Shown one piece after another: positions 46,937 to 55,149 of a DNA stretch of 64,000 nucleotides. Source of the DNA: Gelidibacter pelagius (GTDB lineage: Bacteria > Bacteroidota > Bacteroidia > Flavobacteriales > Flavobacteriaceae). The notes beneath the pieces were generated by a model. That model worked only from the letters and a program-made list of their open reading frames with translations, did no database searches and was not told the DNA's origin. The stretch lies in the NCBI RefSeq assembly GCF_017581925.1, contig NZ_JAGEVG010000010.1, positions 1 through 64,000 of the forward strand. Reading direction: 5' to 3'. Made by a program: the position numbers and the translations under genes. Position 1 is the first letter of the stretch; every line of letters begins with the position of its first letter.

Positions 46937-48514
46937 ATGATGGGCAGAAAGCTATTCATTTTGTTGGTAGTTCTGATGAGTTTGTCGCTCATAGGAATAA
47001 TTTTCGTACAAATATATTTTATTGATAACAGCTTAACTAACGAAAAGAAGCAGTTTACGTTGAACGTAAAGCGGTCTTTAAGTAATGTCCGTAATCTTAT
47101 TGAAGATAGGGAGTTCAAGCTGTACAGTAGTAAATATCAGGAAATGTTAAGTAGTGGTAAAAGTCCCGATACTACTAATATCAAAGGAATTTTGTTATAT
47201 AGTTATGACGATGTTTCCAATGAAACTACGATCTATCAAAACGGAATACTTGAAGAGAGTTTTAAAGTGCCATCGTTGTTCTTTGACATTGGAGGTTTAG
47301 ATAGTTTAAACATTAGTCGCGTCAGCAATCAAAAGGAAATCAGAGTATTTAAAGAGAGTACCATTGATAATCAAGTCCATATCACTCCGGAAAAAACGGT
47401 GATGCAGTACACTGAATTGGATGATATTGAAAAAAAATTATTTGAAACGGCTTATCGGGATTTATTTAAAAACTACCCGATTTATAAAAGAGCATCTGTT
47501 GCGGATATCTCTACATTTTTGACGAATCAATTTAATGAAAATGGGATTGAAATTGATTTCGAATTTGCGATTTATGATAAGGATTTGGCTACGAAAGTGC
47601 AATCTGATAATTTCGAATTAGATCCGTCAAACACTTATGGTATACCAATGTTTCTGGATAACAACAATGAAAGCGATTTTAATCTGTATGTTAATTTTCC
47701 GGAACGTCAAAAGTTTTTATGGTCATCGATTATAACTATGACGGTGCTGTCCATAGTGTTTACAATCATCATTATCTTAGCGTATACAAACGCTATTTAT
47801 CAAATTATAAGGCAACGGCAGATATCACAGATTAAAACGGATTTCATCAATAATATGACCCATGAGTTCAAAACACCTATCGCCACGATCAATTTGGCGT
47901 TGGATGCGATGAAAAACCCGAAAATGATTGATGATAAGGAAAAGACGGCGCGTTACTTGAAGATGATTAAGGATGAAAACAAACGGATGCACGCTCAGGT
48001 TGAAAACGTGTTGCGAATATCTAAACTGGAAAAGAATGAACTTAATATTAGTAAGGATAGGGTGAAACTTCACGACTTAATTGAAGATGCCATAATGCAT
48101 GTTGAATTAATAGTAGAAGATAGACAGGGTTATGTTAAAACCCATTTGAACGCTGAGAAATCTTCAGTATTGGCAAACGATACCCATTTAACTAATGTTT
48201 TGGTCAATATTCTGGACAATGCCATCAAGTATTCTGATGACGCCCCAAGAATTGATGTCACTACGGAAAATGTAGGAAATAGTATTATATTAAAAATTGC
48301 CGATCACGGTAATGGAATGACAAAACAAGTTCAAAAGAAAGTTTTTGAAAAGTTTTATAGAGAACACACAGGAAATGTGCACAACGTTAAAGGTCATGGT
48401 TTAGGTTTAGCCTATGTAAAACGAATGGTTGAAGACCACCAAGGACATGTATCCGTTGAAAGTGAAAAAGGAAAAGGTAGCACTTTTATAATTAAACTAC
48501 CATTAATATCATAG
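46937..48514 (+). CDS. Sensor histidine kinase, RprX-like
   Basis: An inner-membrane kinase of 525 residues. Transmembrane helices at about 6-28 and 262-284 enclose a periplasmic sensor region of about 230 residues. The H-box NMTHEFKTPIATI has the phospho-acceptor His309; the HATPase domain shows NILDNAIKYSDD, DHGNGM and GHGLGLAYVKRM. The paired regulator starts three bases later. Placement beside coaE and the overall layout resemble RprX of Bacteroides, recognised from memory; the signal is unknown. A TAAATTTG box (46928-46935) abuts the first ATG. Confidence 0.9.
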   Translation: MMGRKLFILLVVLMSLSLIGIIFVQIYFIDNSLTNEKKQFTLNVKRSLSNVRNLIEDREFKLYSSKYQEMLSSGKSPDTTNIKGILLYSYDDVSNETTIYQNGILEESFKVPSLFFDIGGLDSLNISRVSNQKEIRVFKESTIDNQVHITPEKTVMQYTELDDIEKKLFETAYRDLFKNYPIYKRASVADISTFLTNQFNENGIEIDFEFAIYDKDLATKVQSDNFELDPSNTYGIPMFLDNNNESDFNLYVNFPERQKFLWSSIITMTVLSIVFTIIIILAYTNAIYQIIRQRQISQIKTDFINNMTHEFKTPIATINLALDAMKNPKMIDDKEKTARYLKMIKDENKRMHAQVENVLRISKLEKNELNISKDRVKLHDLIEDAIMHVELIVEDRQGYVKTHLNAEKSSVLANDTHLTNVLVNILDNAIKYSDDAPRIDVTTENVGNSIILKIADHGNGMTKQVQKKVFEKFYREHTGNVHNVKGHGLGLAYVKRMVEDHQGHVSVESEKGKGSTFIIKLPLIS

Positions 48515-48517
48515 ATT

Positions 48518-49228
48518 ATGGAAGAACAGAACAAAAAGATTTTATTAGTAGAAGACGATCCAAATTTTGGAACCGTACTGAAAGATTACCTTAATATGAA
48601 CGATTATGACGTTGTTCATGCTAAAAATGGAATGGAAGGCTTTGAGAAATTTAAAAAGGACGATTATGACCTTTGTATTTTGGATGTCATGATGCCTTAT
48701 AAAGATGGGTTTACCTTAGCCAAGGAAATTAGAGAAAAAAACAGTGATGTGCCTATTATTTTCCTGACTGCAAAAGCAATGAAGGAAGATGTACTTAAAG
48801 GCTATAAAGTAGGCGCAGATGACTATCTGAACAAGCCATTTGATAGTGAGGTGCTTTTAATGAAAATCAAGGCCATTATACAACGTAAGGCAACTGATTC
48901 TGTTGCAGACAGCAAGCAGTTTGAATTTAAGATCGGTAATTTCGATTTGAATTCTAAGTTGAGATTTTTGAAGTTTAAAGACGAACCTTCAGTTAAATTA
49001 TCTCCTAAGGAAAATGAATTGTTGCGTCTATTGGCGTTACATGAAAATGATTTAATGCCACGAGAATTGGCATTGACTAAAATATGGAGAGATGACAACT
49101 ATTTCACTTCAAGAAGTATGGATGTCTATATTGCGAAATTGAGAAAATATCTAAGACCTGATGAAACCGTTGAGATTTTAAACATTCATGGTGAAGGCTT
49201 TAGGCTGGTTGTCAATCAAGATGACTAA
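48518..49228 (+). CDS. OmpR-family response regulator, RprY-like
   Basis: A 236-residue regulator: receiver domain with acidic pair VEDDP, phospho-acceptor Asp56 in LDVMMP, Thr in FLTAKA and Lys in NKPFD, then a winged-helix DNA-binding domain (KLSPKENELLRLLALHEND, SMDVYIAKLRKYL). It is co-transcribed with the kinase. The likely name is RprY, inferred from context and sequence style. Confidence 0.92.
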   Translation: MEEQNKKILLVEDDPNFGTVLKDYLNMNDYDVVHAKNGMEGFEKFKKDDYDLCILDVMMPYKDGFTLAKEIREKNSDVPIIFLTAKAMKEDVLKGYKVGADDYLNKPFDSEVLLMKIKAIIQRKATDSVADSKQFEFKIGNFDLNSKLRFLKFKDEPSVKLSPKENELLRLLALHENDLMPRELALTKIWRDDNYFTSRSMDVYIAKLRKYLRPDETVEILNIHGEGFRLVVNQDD

Positions 49229-49233
49229 TATGA

Positions 49234-49356
49234 ATTCCCACCAGAGGGTTTTAAAATCCTGAGGCTTGCCTCGGTCGAAAAGACTATTTTTTAATCATAC
49301 CTCGTGGACTTGTTCGCCAGTGCCGGTCGGACGGAACCCGAGGTGTTTGATTTAAG
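49234..49356. repeat. REP-like intergenic element, copy A
   Basis: It begins ATTCCCACCAGAGGG, then a GAGGCTTGCCTC hairpin, a TCGAAAAG block, and an ACCTCG/CGAGGT inverted repeat. The same order of blocks recurs at 60876 (copy B) and partly at 51563 (copy C). Here it fills the space after the response regulator. Confidence 0.72.
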
Positions 49357-49372
49357 TACCTATTAAACACAA

Positions 49373-49399
49373 AAAAGCCCGTCGTTAAGATGGGCTTTT
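49373..49399 (-). terminator. Intrinsic terminator after the cold-shock gene
   Basis: AAAAGCCC and GGGCTTTT pair, with inner GTC/GAT partly extending the stem. A run of T follows on the minus strand. It lies 24 bases past the cold-shock stop; with T residues on both flanks it may also end the response-regulator transcript. Confidence 0.88.
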
Positions 49400-49422
49400 G
49401 TTTTAAAAAATTGAAACGATAA

Positions 49423-49614
49423 TTATATAACTCTTACGTTTACTGCGTTCAAACCTTTTTTTCCTTCTGTTAAATCAAATTCTACTGCATCACCTTCACG
49501 AACTTCGTCGATCAATCCAGAAATGTGTACAAAATGCTCTTTGTTGTTGTCGTCTTCAGTGATGAAACCAAAACCTTTGGCGTCATTGAAGAATTTTACG
49601 GTACCTTTATTCAT
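49423..49614 (-). CDS. Cold-shock domain protein
   Basis: A 63-residue CspA-type OB fold that binds single-stranded RNA/DNA. RNP1 (KGFGFIT) and RNP2 (HFVHIS) are intact. As an RNA chaperone it may be induced by cold, but the leader here is only about 20 bases, unlike the long cspA leader of E. coli. Own -7 box and terminator. Confidence 0.95.
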   Translation of the reverse strand: MNKGTVKFFNDAKGFGFITEDDNNKEHFVHISGLIDEVREGDAVEFDLTEGKKGLNAVNVRVI

Positions 49615-49640
49615 AATAATTATTAATGTTATTTAAGCCG

Positions 49641-49648
49641 CAAAGGTA
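49641..49648 (-). promoter_or_regulatory. Bacteroidota -7 box for the cold-shock gene
   Basis: On the minus strand the box is TACCTTTG, 26 bases before the ATG. The upstream region is very T- and A-rich, and no exact -33 element stands out. Confidence 0.6.
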
Positions 49649-49726
49649 GAATTAATTAATTGATAAATAGGGCTTTTATTTTTTTATTTTTATTTTTTTA
49701 AATTTTCAGTATTGATTATGAGAATG

Positions 49727-50635
49727 TTAACTCATGAGGTTTTCAATAGATTCCAACACTTTGGGTACAGGTGTTAGGTAATCGAACCAAATTATATCTT
49801 CTTTTTTTCTGAACCAGGTCATCTGTCTTTTGGCATATCTTCTTGAGTTTTTCTTGATTTCAGACACTGCAAAGTCAAGAGACCATTCACCGTCAAGAAA
49901 TTTGAACAATTCGCTATAACCCACTGTGTTCAACGCATTTAAATGCTTCAGATCCTGAAGTGATTTGACTTCTTCCAACAGACCCTCATCCATCATTTTA
50001 TCAACACGTGTATTGATGCGCTCATAAATTGTGGCTCTTTCAGCTTTCAAACCTATGGTAATGGTCTTAAAATTTCTCTTGACCTTGGGTTTGTTTAAAA
50101 AAGAGGAGTAGGGCTTACCGCTTCCGATCGAAATTTCCAATGCTCTGATCACCCGATGTGGATTTTCAATAGCAATGGAATCAAAGGCCTGTGGATCTAA
50201 AAATTTGAGTTGGTTTTGCAGATGTTCCAAACCCTCCTTTACAAGAGCTTCATTGAGTGCCTTTCTAATTGAAGGGTCAACATCAGGGAAATCATCCAAT
50301 CCCTTTGTAATGGCATCAATATAAAGCCCTGAGCCACCAACCATAACAACTATGTTGTGATTCTTGTATAGTTTATCTAAAGTTTGAAGTGCTTCTTTTT
50401 CGAAAGCACCAACGTTATAATCTTCTAAGACTGATTTGTGATGGATAAAATGATGTGGTGCAGCACTGAGTTCCTCTTTTGTTGGGGCGGCGGTTCCAAT
50501 TTGCATTTCTTTATAAAACTGTCTCGAATCTGCTGATAGGATTTCAGTGTTAAAATGCCTGGCCATGGCGATGCTTAAGGCCGTTTTCCCTATCGCTGTT
50601 GGGCCAACAATACTTATGAGATAGTTTTGATTCAA
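49727..50635 (-). CDS. miaA: tRNA dimethylallyltransferase
   Basis: MiaA prenylates A37 of tRNAs that read codons starting with U. The P-loop GPTAIGKT, LSADSRQFYKEM and VGGSGLYIDAI motifs are intact. No ATG exists near the N terminus: the choices are a TTG at 50635 (302 residues, directly before NQNYLISIVGP) or a TTG at 50695 (322 residues, overlapping the channel gene by 31 bases). I prefer 50635 because the length and N terminus then match the family. It is probably co-transcribed with the channel gene. Confidence 0.93.
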   Translation of the reverse strand: MNQNYLISIVGPTAIGKTALSIAMARHFNTEILSADSRQFYKEMQIGTAAPTKEELSAAPHHFIHHKSVLEDYNVGAFEKEALQTLDKLYKNHNIVVMVGGSGLYIDAITKGLDDFPDVDPSIRKALNEALVKEGLEHLQNQLKFLDPQAFDSIAIENPHRVIRALEISIGSGKPYSSFLNKPKVKRNFKTITIGLKAERATIYERINTRVDKMMDEGLLEEVKSLQDLKHLNALNTVGYSELFKFLDGEWSLDFAVSEIKKNSRRYAKRQMTWFRKKEDIIWFDYLTPVPKVLESIENLMS

Positions 50636-50664
50636 GGCAAATATGTCTTTATTAAATAGGATTT

Positions 50665-51528
50665 CTATGAATAGTCGCTCAATGAGTGCCCACAATTATA
50701 ACAGTATTTAGCGTTGTCTTTATGTCTTTCTGCTGAACAGTTGGGGCATGACTCTGTATTTAGGTCAACTGCAGGAGACGTTGGAGTTCCTGAAAGTCTA
50801 CCTTTATTTTGATAGACATATTCGGCAGAAACTATACCTGTAGGGACAGCTATAATACCATAACCCAAAATCATAATAAAGGAGGCTATAAATTGTCCTA
50901 AGGGTGTGACTGGTGTAATATCACCAAATCCAACTGTGGTCAAGGTTACGATACACCAATAAACGCTAACAGGGATACTGGTAAAACCACTTGCTTCTCC
51001 TTCAACAAGGTACATTAGGGTTCCAAAAATGATGCTTACAATAAAAACTGCAAATAAAAACACCAAAATTTTCGCTCTACTTGCCTTTAAGGAATTGGCC
51101 AACATATTGGAAGCTCCAAGATATCTGGCCAGTTTTAATATTCGGAAAACCCGTAAGAGTCTTAAGGCTCGAAGGGCTATAAATACTTGTGTCCCGAGAA
51201 ATATTAATGAGATGTATTTTGGAATTGTTGATAAAAAATCAACAATACCGTAAAAGCTAAAAATGTATTTAAATGGCTTCTTTACAGAGATGATCCTTAA
51301 AATATACTCTATTGTGAAAATAATAGTAATGATCCATTCCGCAATATTTAAAAAGTTGTGGTAACGAGCATCAAAACTTTTAATGCTCTCCAACATGACA
51401 AATATAATACTTGCAATAATGGCGATAAGAAGAATAACATCAAACAGCCTCCCGTTAGGAGTATCGGCTTCATAAATAATTTTATGAAGTTTGGCTTTCC
51501 AACTTGAATTGGGATGTTTATCGTGCAT
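50665..51528 (-). CDS. Voltage-gated-type potassium channel with C-terminal zinc ribbon
   Basis: An ion-transporter protein with six transmembrane helices: an S4-like helix of spaced arginines (RALRLLRVFRILKLARY) and the K+ selectivity filter TVGFGD. The C terminus carries CPNC and CYNC pairs, a zinc ribbon. The frame is open to an ATG at 51570, but that codon lies in REP-like copy C, so I place the start at 51528 (MHDKHP, 287 residues). Gating stimulus unknown. Confidence 0.88.
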   Translation of the reverse strand: MHDKHPNSSWKAKLHKIIYEADTPNGRLFDVILLIAIIASIIFVMLESIKSFDARYHNFLNIAEWIITIIFTIEYILRIISVKKPFKYIFSFYGIVDFLSTIPKYISLIFLGTQVFIALRALRLLRVFRILKLARYLGASNMLANSLKASRAKILVFLFAVFIVSIIFGTLMYLVEGEASGFTSIPVSVYWCIVTLTTVGFGDITPVTPLGQFIASFIMILGYGIIAVPTGIVSAEYVYQNKGRLSGTPTSPAVDLNTESCPNCSAERHKDNAKYCYNCGHSLSDYS

Positions 51529-51562
51529 AAGTTCAAAAGTACTAAAAGATTGGTTATTTTTT

Positions 51563-51605
51563 ATTCCCATCAGAGGGTTTTAATGCTCCGAAGTTCTCGA
51601 TTCAT
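51563..51605. repeat. REP-like intergenic element, copy C (short)
   Basis: It shares the first 30 bases or so with copies A and B (ATTCCCATCAGAGGG then TTTTAATGCTCCGA), then diverges. It adjoins the 5' end of the channel gene. Confidence 0.65.
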
Positions 51606-51653
51606 TATAACTGATGAATGTACTTAAAGTTCCAACACTTTATATGAAAATCA

Positions 51654-53021
51654 TTAAGAGAGCTCAACTATTTTGATCTGTTTGTTTTTTCTTAGGTAAT
51701 TTTGGATGATATGCTTAGCATCCTTATTATCTTCCATTGGTGTAATAATAGACTCCAATACTTTTTTGTTAGTGATTTGAAAATTTAGGTCATAATAGCC
51801 CAAGCCTTTAAAAACACCATTTTTTATGAGTAACACACTACGCTCCTCAAGTGCTCGTCCTTTGTCAATAATAAGCAGGTCTTGATTGTCATAACTATTT
51901 TTAACGATCAATTCTTCTATTCGCACATTGTATTCGGTGGGACTTTCTTCCCTTATACAAGCGCCATTGCACTCATCAATATGATATTTAAAACAGTGGG
52001 TTTTGGCAGTATCCATTCCTACTAATTTTGGACAAAGTTTGTAGGTTTCTATCGCCTTAAACATAAATTGCTTACCACTTTGGTAATTTGAAAAGGTAGT
52101 AATGGCCTTTTTACGACCATCTAAATTATCAATTTTTAAGTTGATGTATCCATTTTCATCCGTAAAACTATAGAGTGCATGAGTAAAAGTGGATCTTCTC
52201 ATTGCTCTATTGAAAGAGGGTTTATTCAGTTTTATTTCAGCACTCTCCTTGAGTAAAGCCACTAATTCATTGCCAGTAGCTTCATAAGTCACAGCAGCCA
52301 CTTGGTTTTGCATTTTTTTTGATTTGGGATTTGTGTTCGTAAAATGCTGATTGACCCTATTTCTGATATTTTTGCTTTTGCCTATGTAAATAATTTTGCC
52401 GTAAGTGTCGTGAAAATAAAAAACGCCAGTAGTAGAGGGCAAGCCATCGATAATCGATTTGAGATTGGTCGCCATTTGATATTTGGGTTCGGCTTTAACC
52501 GCATCTTGAATAATATGCTTGTTGAGATCTTTTGCCAACAGCATTTTAAACAATTTCACTGTGGCAACAGCATCTCCTGATGCCCGATGTCTATCACCGA
52601 CAGGGATGCCGAGTGCCCGAGTAAGCTTACCCAAACTATAGGACTCTTGTTCCGGCATAATTTCTTGAGCTAACTCCACAGTGCATAGGGTTCTACGCTT
52701 GAATTCAAAGCCCAATCTGCTGAACTCAGTACGTAAAATTCGGTAGTCAAATTCGGCGTTATGCGCGACGATAATACAGTCTTCAGTAATTTCTACAATG
52801 CGTTTTGCAACCTCATAAAATTTAGGAGCTGTGCGTAACATTTTGCTGTTAATTCCTGTTAAGTTGACTACAAAAGGTTGAATTTCACGTTCTGGATTGA
52901 CGAGACTGATGAATTGATCGACAACGGTATGTCCATCAAATTTATAGATGGCTATTTCAGTGATTCCTTCCTCATTGAATTTGCCACCAGTCGTTTCTAT
53001 GTCTAATATTGCGTAAATAAT
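51654..53021 (-). CDS. DEDDh exonuclease fused to GIY-YIG nuclease domain, ATT start
   Basis: The frame is open from a TAA at 53031-53033 and encodes DIETTGG (exonuclease motif I), HNAEFDYR (motif II) and HRASGDA (motif III), followed by a UvrC-type GIY-YIG domain from about residue 195 (GVFYFHDTYGKIIYIGKSKN) and a CX..C-containing tail. The first ATG (52841) falls inside the exonuclease domain and would delete motif I. Upstream there is no ATG, GTG or TTG, only ATT-ATT-TAC. ATT at 53021 would give MIYAILDIETTGG and 455 residues. Function in repair is inferred. Confidence 0.82.
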   Translation of the reverse strand: MIYAILDIETTGGKFNEEGITEIAIYKFDGHTVVDQFISLVNPEREIQPFVVNLTGINSKMLRTAPKFYEVAKRIVEITEDCIIVAHNAEFDYRILRTEFSRLGFEFKRRTLCTVELAQEIMPEQESYSLGKLTRALGIPVGDRHRASGDAVATVKLFKMLLAKDLNKHIIQDAVKAEPKYQMATNLKSIIDGLPSTTGVFYFHDTYGKIIYIGKSKNIRNRVNQHFTNTNPKSKKMQNQVAAVTYEATGNELVALLKESAEIKLNKPSFNRAMRRSTFTHALYSFTDENGYINLKIDNLDGRKKAITTFSNYQSGKQFMFKAIETYKLCPKLVGMDTAKTHCFKYHIDECNGACIREESPTEYNVRIEELIVKNSYDNQDLLIIDKGRALEERSVLLIKNGVFKGLGYYDLNFQITNKKVLESIITPMEDNKDAKHIIQNYLRKNKQIKIVELS

Positions 53022-53076
53022 ACTTGTTGTTTAGGTGTGATGTTAAGTGTCTATAAACTTTTGCTGCGATTGAATA

Positions 53077-53742
53077 CTAATAATTACGTTCGCCGAAAAT
53101 ACTGCTTCCAACTCTAACCATGTTGCTTCCGCAGTTTATGGCCATTTCATAATCGCCACTCATGCCCATGCTTATCGTTTTTAGTTTACAATTTTCAATG
53201 TTAAGTGCTTTGAGTTCATCAAAAGTGGACTTCAATTTTTTGAACTCCTCTTCAATTTGATTTTGATCATCGGTAAATGTAGCCATTCCCATAACACCCA
53301 CAATACAAACGTTTTTAAGTTCTGAAATTTCTGAGGATTGCAGAATGTCTTGAGCATCTTTTGAGCTCATTCCAAATTTGGAGTCTTCTTCCGCAATCTT
53401 TATCTGAAGTAAACAATTGATGGTTCTCTCGTGTCTTTTTGCCTGCTTGTCAATCTCTTTTAGCAATCTAAGACTATCGACCCCATGGATAAGGTTTACA
53501 AACGGAGCCATATGTTTCACCTTGTTTCTTTGGACATTACCAATCATATGCCATTCAATATCTTTGGGTAATTGTGCTTCTTTTTCAACCATTTCTTGGA
53601 TTTTGTTTTCTCCAAAAATACGATGTCCGGCATTATAGGCTTCCATGATTTCGTCGATAGACTTCGTTTTTGTAACCGCTACCAAGGTAACGTGTTTTGG
53701 TAATGTTGATTTTATATGATTAAGGTTTTCTTGTATATTCAT
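53077..53742 (-). CDS. YggS-family pyridoxal-phosphate homeostasis protein
   Basis: An alanine-racemase-like TIM-barrel protein of 221 residues that binds PLP through Lys25 (VAVTKTKS), with FGENKIQE, WHMIGNVQRNKVK, KFGM and SMGMSGDYEMAI in their normal places. Homologues buffer PLP and affect amino-acid metabolism. It lies 55 bases upstream of the exonuclease gene on the same strand. Confidence 0.94.
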   Translation of the reverse strand: MNIQENLNHIKSTLPKHVTLVAVTKTKSIDEIMEAYNAGHRIFGENKIQEMVEKEAQLPKDIEWHMIGNVQRNKVKHMAPFVNLIHGVDSLRLLKEIDKQAKRHERTINCLLQIKIAEEDSKFGMSSKDAQDILQSSEISELKNVCIVGVMGMATFTDDQNQIEEEFKKLKSTFDELKALNIENCKLKTISMGMSGDYEMAINCGSNMVRVGSSIFGERNY

Positions 53743-53803
53743 TATAATTGATTTTTTACATTTGTCGTTATAGGTACCTATTGAACAACAAATAAGTTAT
53801 ATT

Positions 53804-55042
53804 TTAAAACTCATAAATTGTAACCCCACTTCGTAGTTTAGGTTCAATAAAGGTGCTCTTTGGTGGCATTTTTAGACCGTCATCCGCAATGGTTTTCATC
53901 TCTTCAATAGAGACAGGAACCATACCAAATCCGACCCTGTAATTACCATTATCTATCGAACTTTTCATCGATACAATGTCTTTTTTACCATTGATATAGC
54001 CGATTCTTTCATCATTTCTTAAATCATGAATCCCCAAAATAGGTTCTAAAATGGTTTTATACAAAATTTGTGTATCTAAAGCATCTAAAGAATTCTCTAT
54101 TTCATAGCCAGTTTTGCGCAGGTGGAGCGAATAAAACTCTCCGTCCAGATACATGCTAAAATGATGTGTCTTTAGTGGCTTGTATGGTGTTTGACCTCTA
54201 TTCTCGATACGATAGACCATATCTAATTGAATTAAAAACTCTTCTTTGGTCAAACCATTCAAATCTTTAATGACACGGTTAAACTCATGGATTCGCAAAT
54301 CCGACTCTGGAATAAGAAAACTCATAAAGAAGTTATAGGATTCGCTGCCTTTATGCTCTTGATTATTGGCTTTTAAATCTTTATATAACAAATAAGAAGA
54401 CGCTGACCTGTGATGGCCATCGGCAATATAAATAGTTTCCATCTGTTGAAACTCATGTTCAATTTTTTTTAATTGCTCGTCATTTTCCACTTTCCACAAC
54501 AAATGAGTATCTCTATAGGTTGTTGTAAATTCAAATTCGGCACGATCTTTTTGTACTTGTTCAATAATTTGTGAGATCACGTCATTATCAGGGTAGGTTA
54601 GGAGCACTGGCTCGGCATTAAACCCCACAGTTTTTAGATAGTCCTTAAAAATGACTTCCCGATATTCAATGGTGTCTTCGTGCTTCTTGATGACGTCTTT
54701 TTCATAATCTTCAGCGCTTGCAGCAGCAATAATACCATTAAAAATCTGTTGATCTCTATCTGTAATTTGATAGACGTAATAACAGGGCTTATCATCCTGA
54801 ACAAAGATGGCGTCCTCCTTAAATTCCAAATATCTATTTCTGACCAGATTATATCGTGCCTCACCAGAAATTTGTTTATCGTATTTATAACCTGGATTGA
54901 CAATGTGCAAAAATGAAAATGGATTGTCCCTTAACCGCGACTCACGTTGTTCGAGAGTATAACTTTGATAGGATCGAGCCGCTACCAAGCTCACTTTGTC
55001 TCGTGTTGGTCGTACAGCTTTGAATGGGATGATGTTGGCCAT
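53804..55042 (-). CDS. DUF1015 family protein
   Basis: A soluble protein of 412 residues with the DUF1015 landmarks: IIPFKAVRPTRDKV at the start, NPFSFLHIVNP, and the conserved IADGHHRSASSYL (about 208-220). Members include SbnI-like serine kinases, but most have no proven function. Same strand as YggS with a 61-base gap. A heptad repeat array lies directly upstream. Confidence 0.9.
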   Translation of the reverse strand: MANIIPFKAVRPTRDKVSLVAARSYQSYTLEQRESRLRDNPFSFLHIVNPGYKYDKQISGEARYNLVRNRYLEFKEDAIFVQDDKPCYYVYQITDRDQQIFNGIIAAASAEDYEKDVIKKHEDTIEYREVIFKDYLKTVGFNAEPVLLTYPDNDVISQIIEQVQKDRAEFEFTTTYRDTHLLWKVENDEQLKKIEHEFQQMETIYIADGHHRSASSYLLYKDLKANNQEHKGSESYNFFMSFLIPESDLRIHEFNRVIKDLNGLTKEEFLIQLDMVYRIENRGQTPYKPLKTHHFSMYLDGEFYSLHLRKTGYEIENSLDALDTQILYKTILEPILGIHDLRNDERIGYINGKKDIVSMKSSIDNGNYRVGFGMVPVSIEEMKTIADDGLKMPPKSTFIEPKLRSGVTIYEF

Positions 55043-55048
55043 TTTTTT

Positions 55049-55149
55049 AGTCTTCAGTTTTCGGTCTCAGTTTTCAGTGGGGGCTCTTTGTTTTAAGTCT
55101 CAGTTGTTAGTCATAGATGAGACTGAAAACTGTGACTGCGACTGTTTAC
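55049..55149. repeat. Heptad-period repeat with internal inverted repeat
   Basis: Units such as AGTCTTC and AGTTTTC repeat about every seven bases, and the right half carries ACTGAAA and ACTGTGA. The halves are complementary: CAGTTTTCAGT near 55068 pairs with ACTGAAAACTG near 55122. The right end reaches the stop of the hydroxyacyl-CoA dehydrogenase gene. Confidence 0.75.

Noticed and set aside
49234-49356. Insertion sequence remnant with transposase
   Set aside because: No transposase frame, terminal inverted repeats or target duplication; the block is better described as a REP-like repeat.
51654-52841. Exonuclease gene starting at the ATG 52841
   Set aside because: That start deletes the catalytic DIETTGG motif, although upstream codons encode it without interruption.
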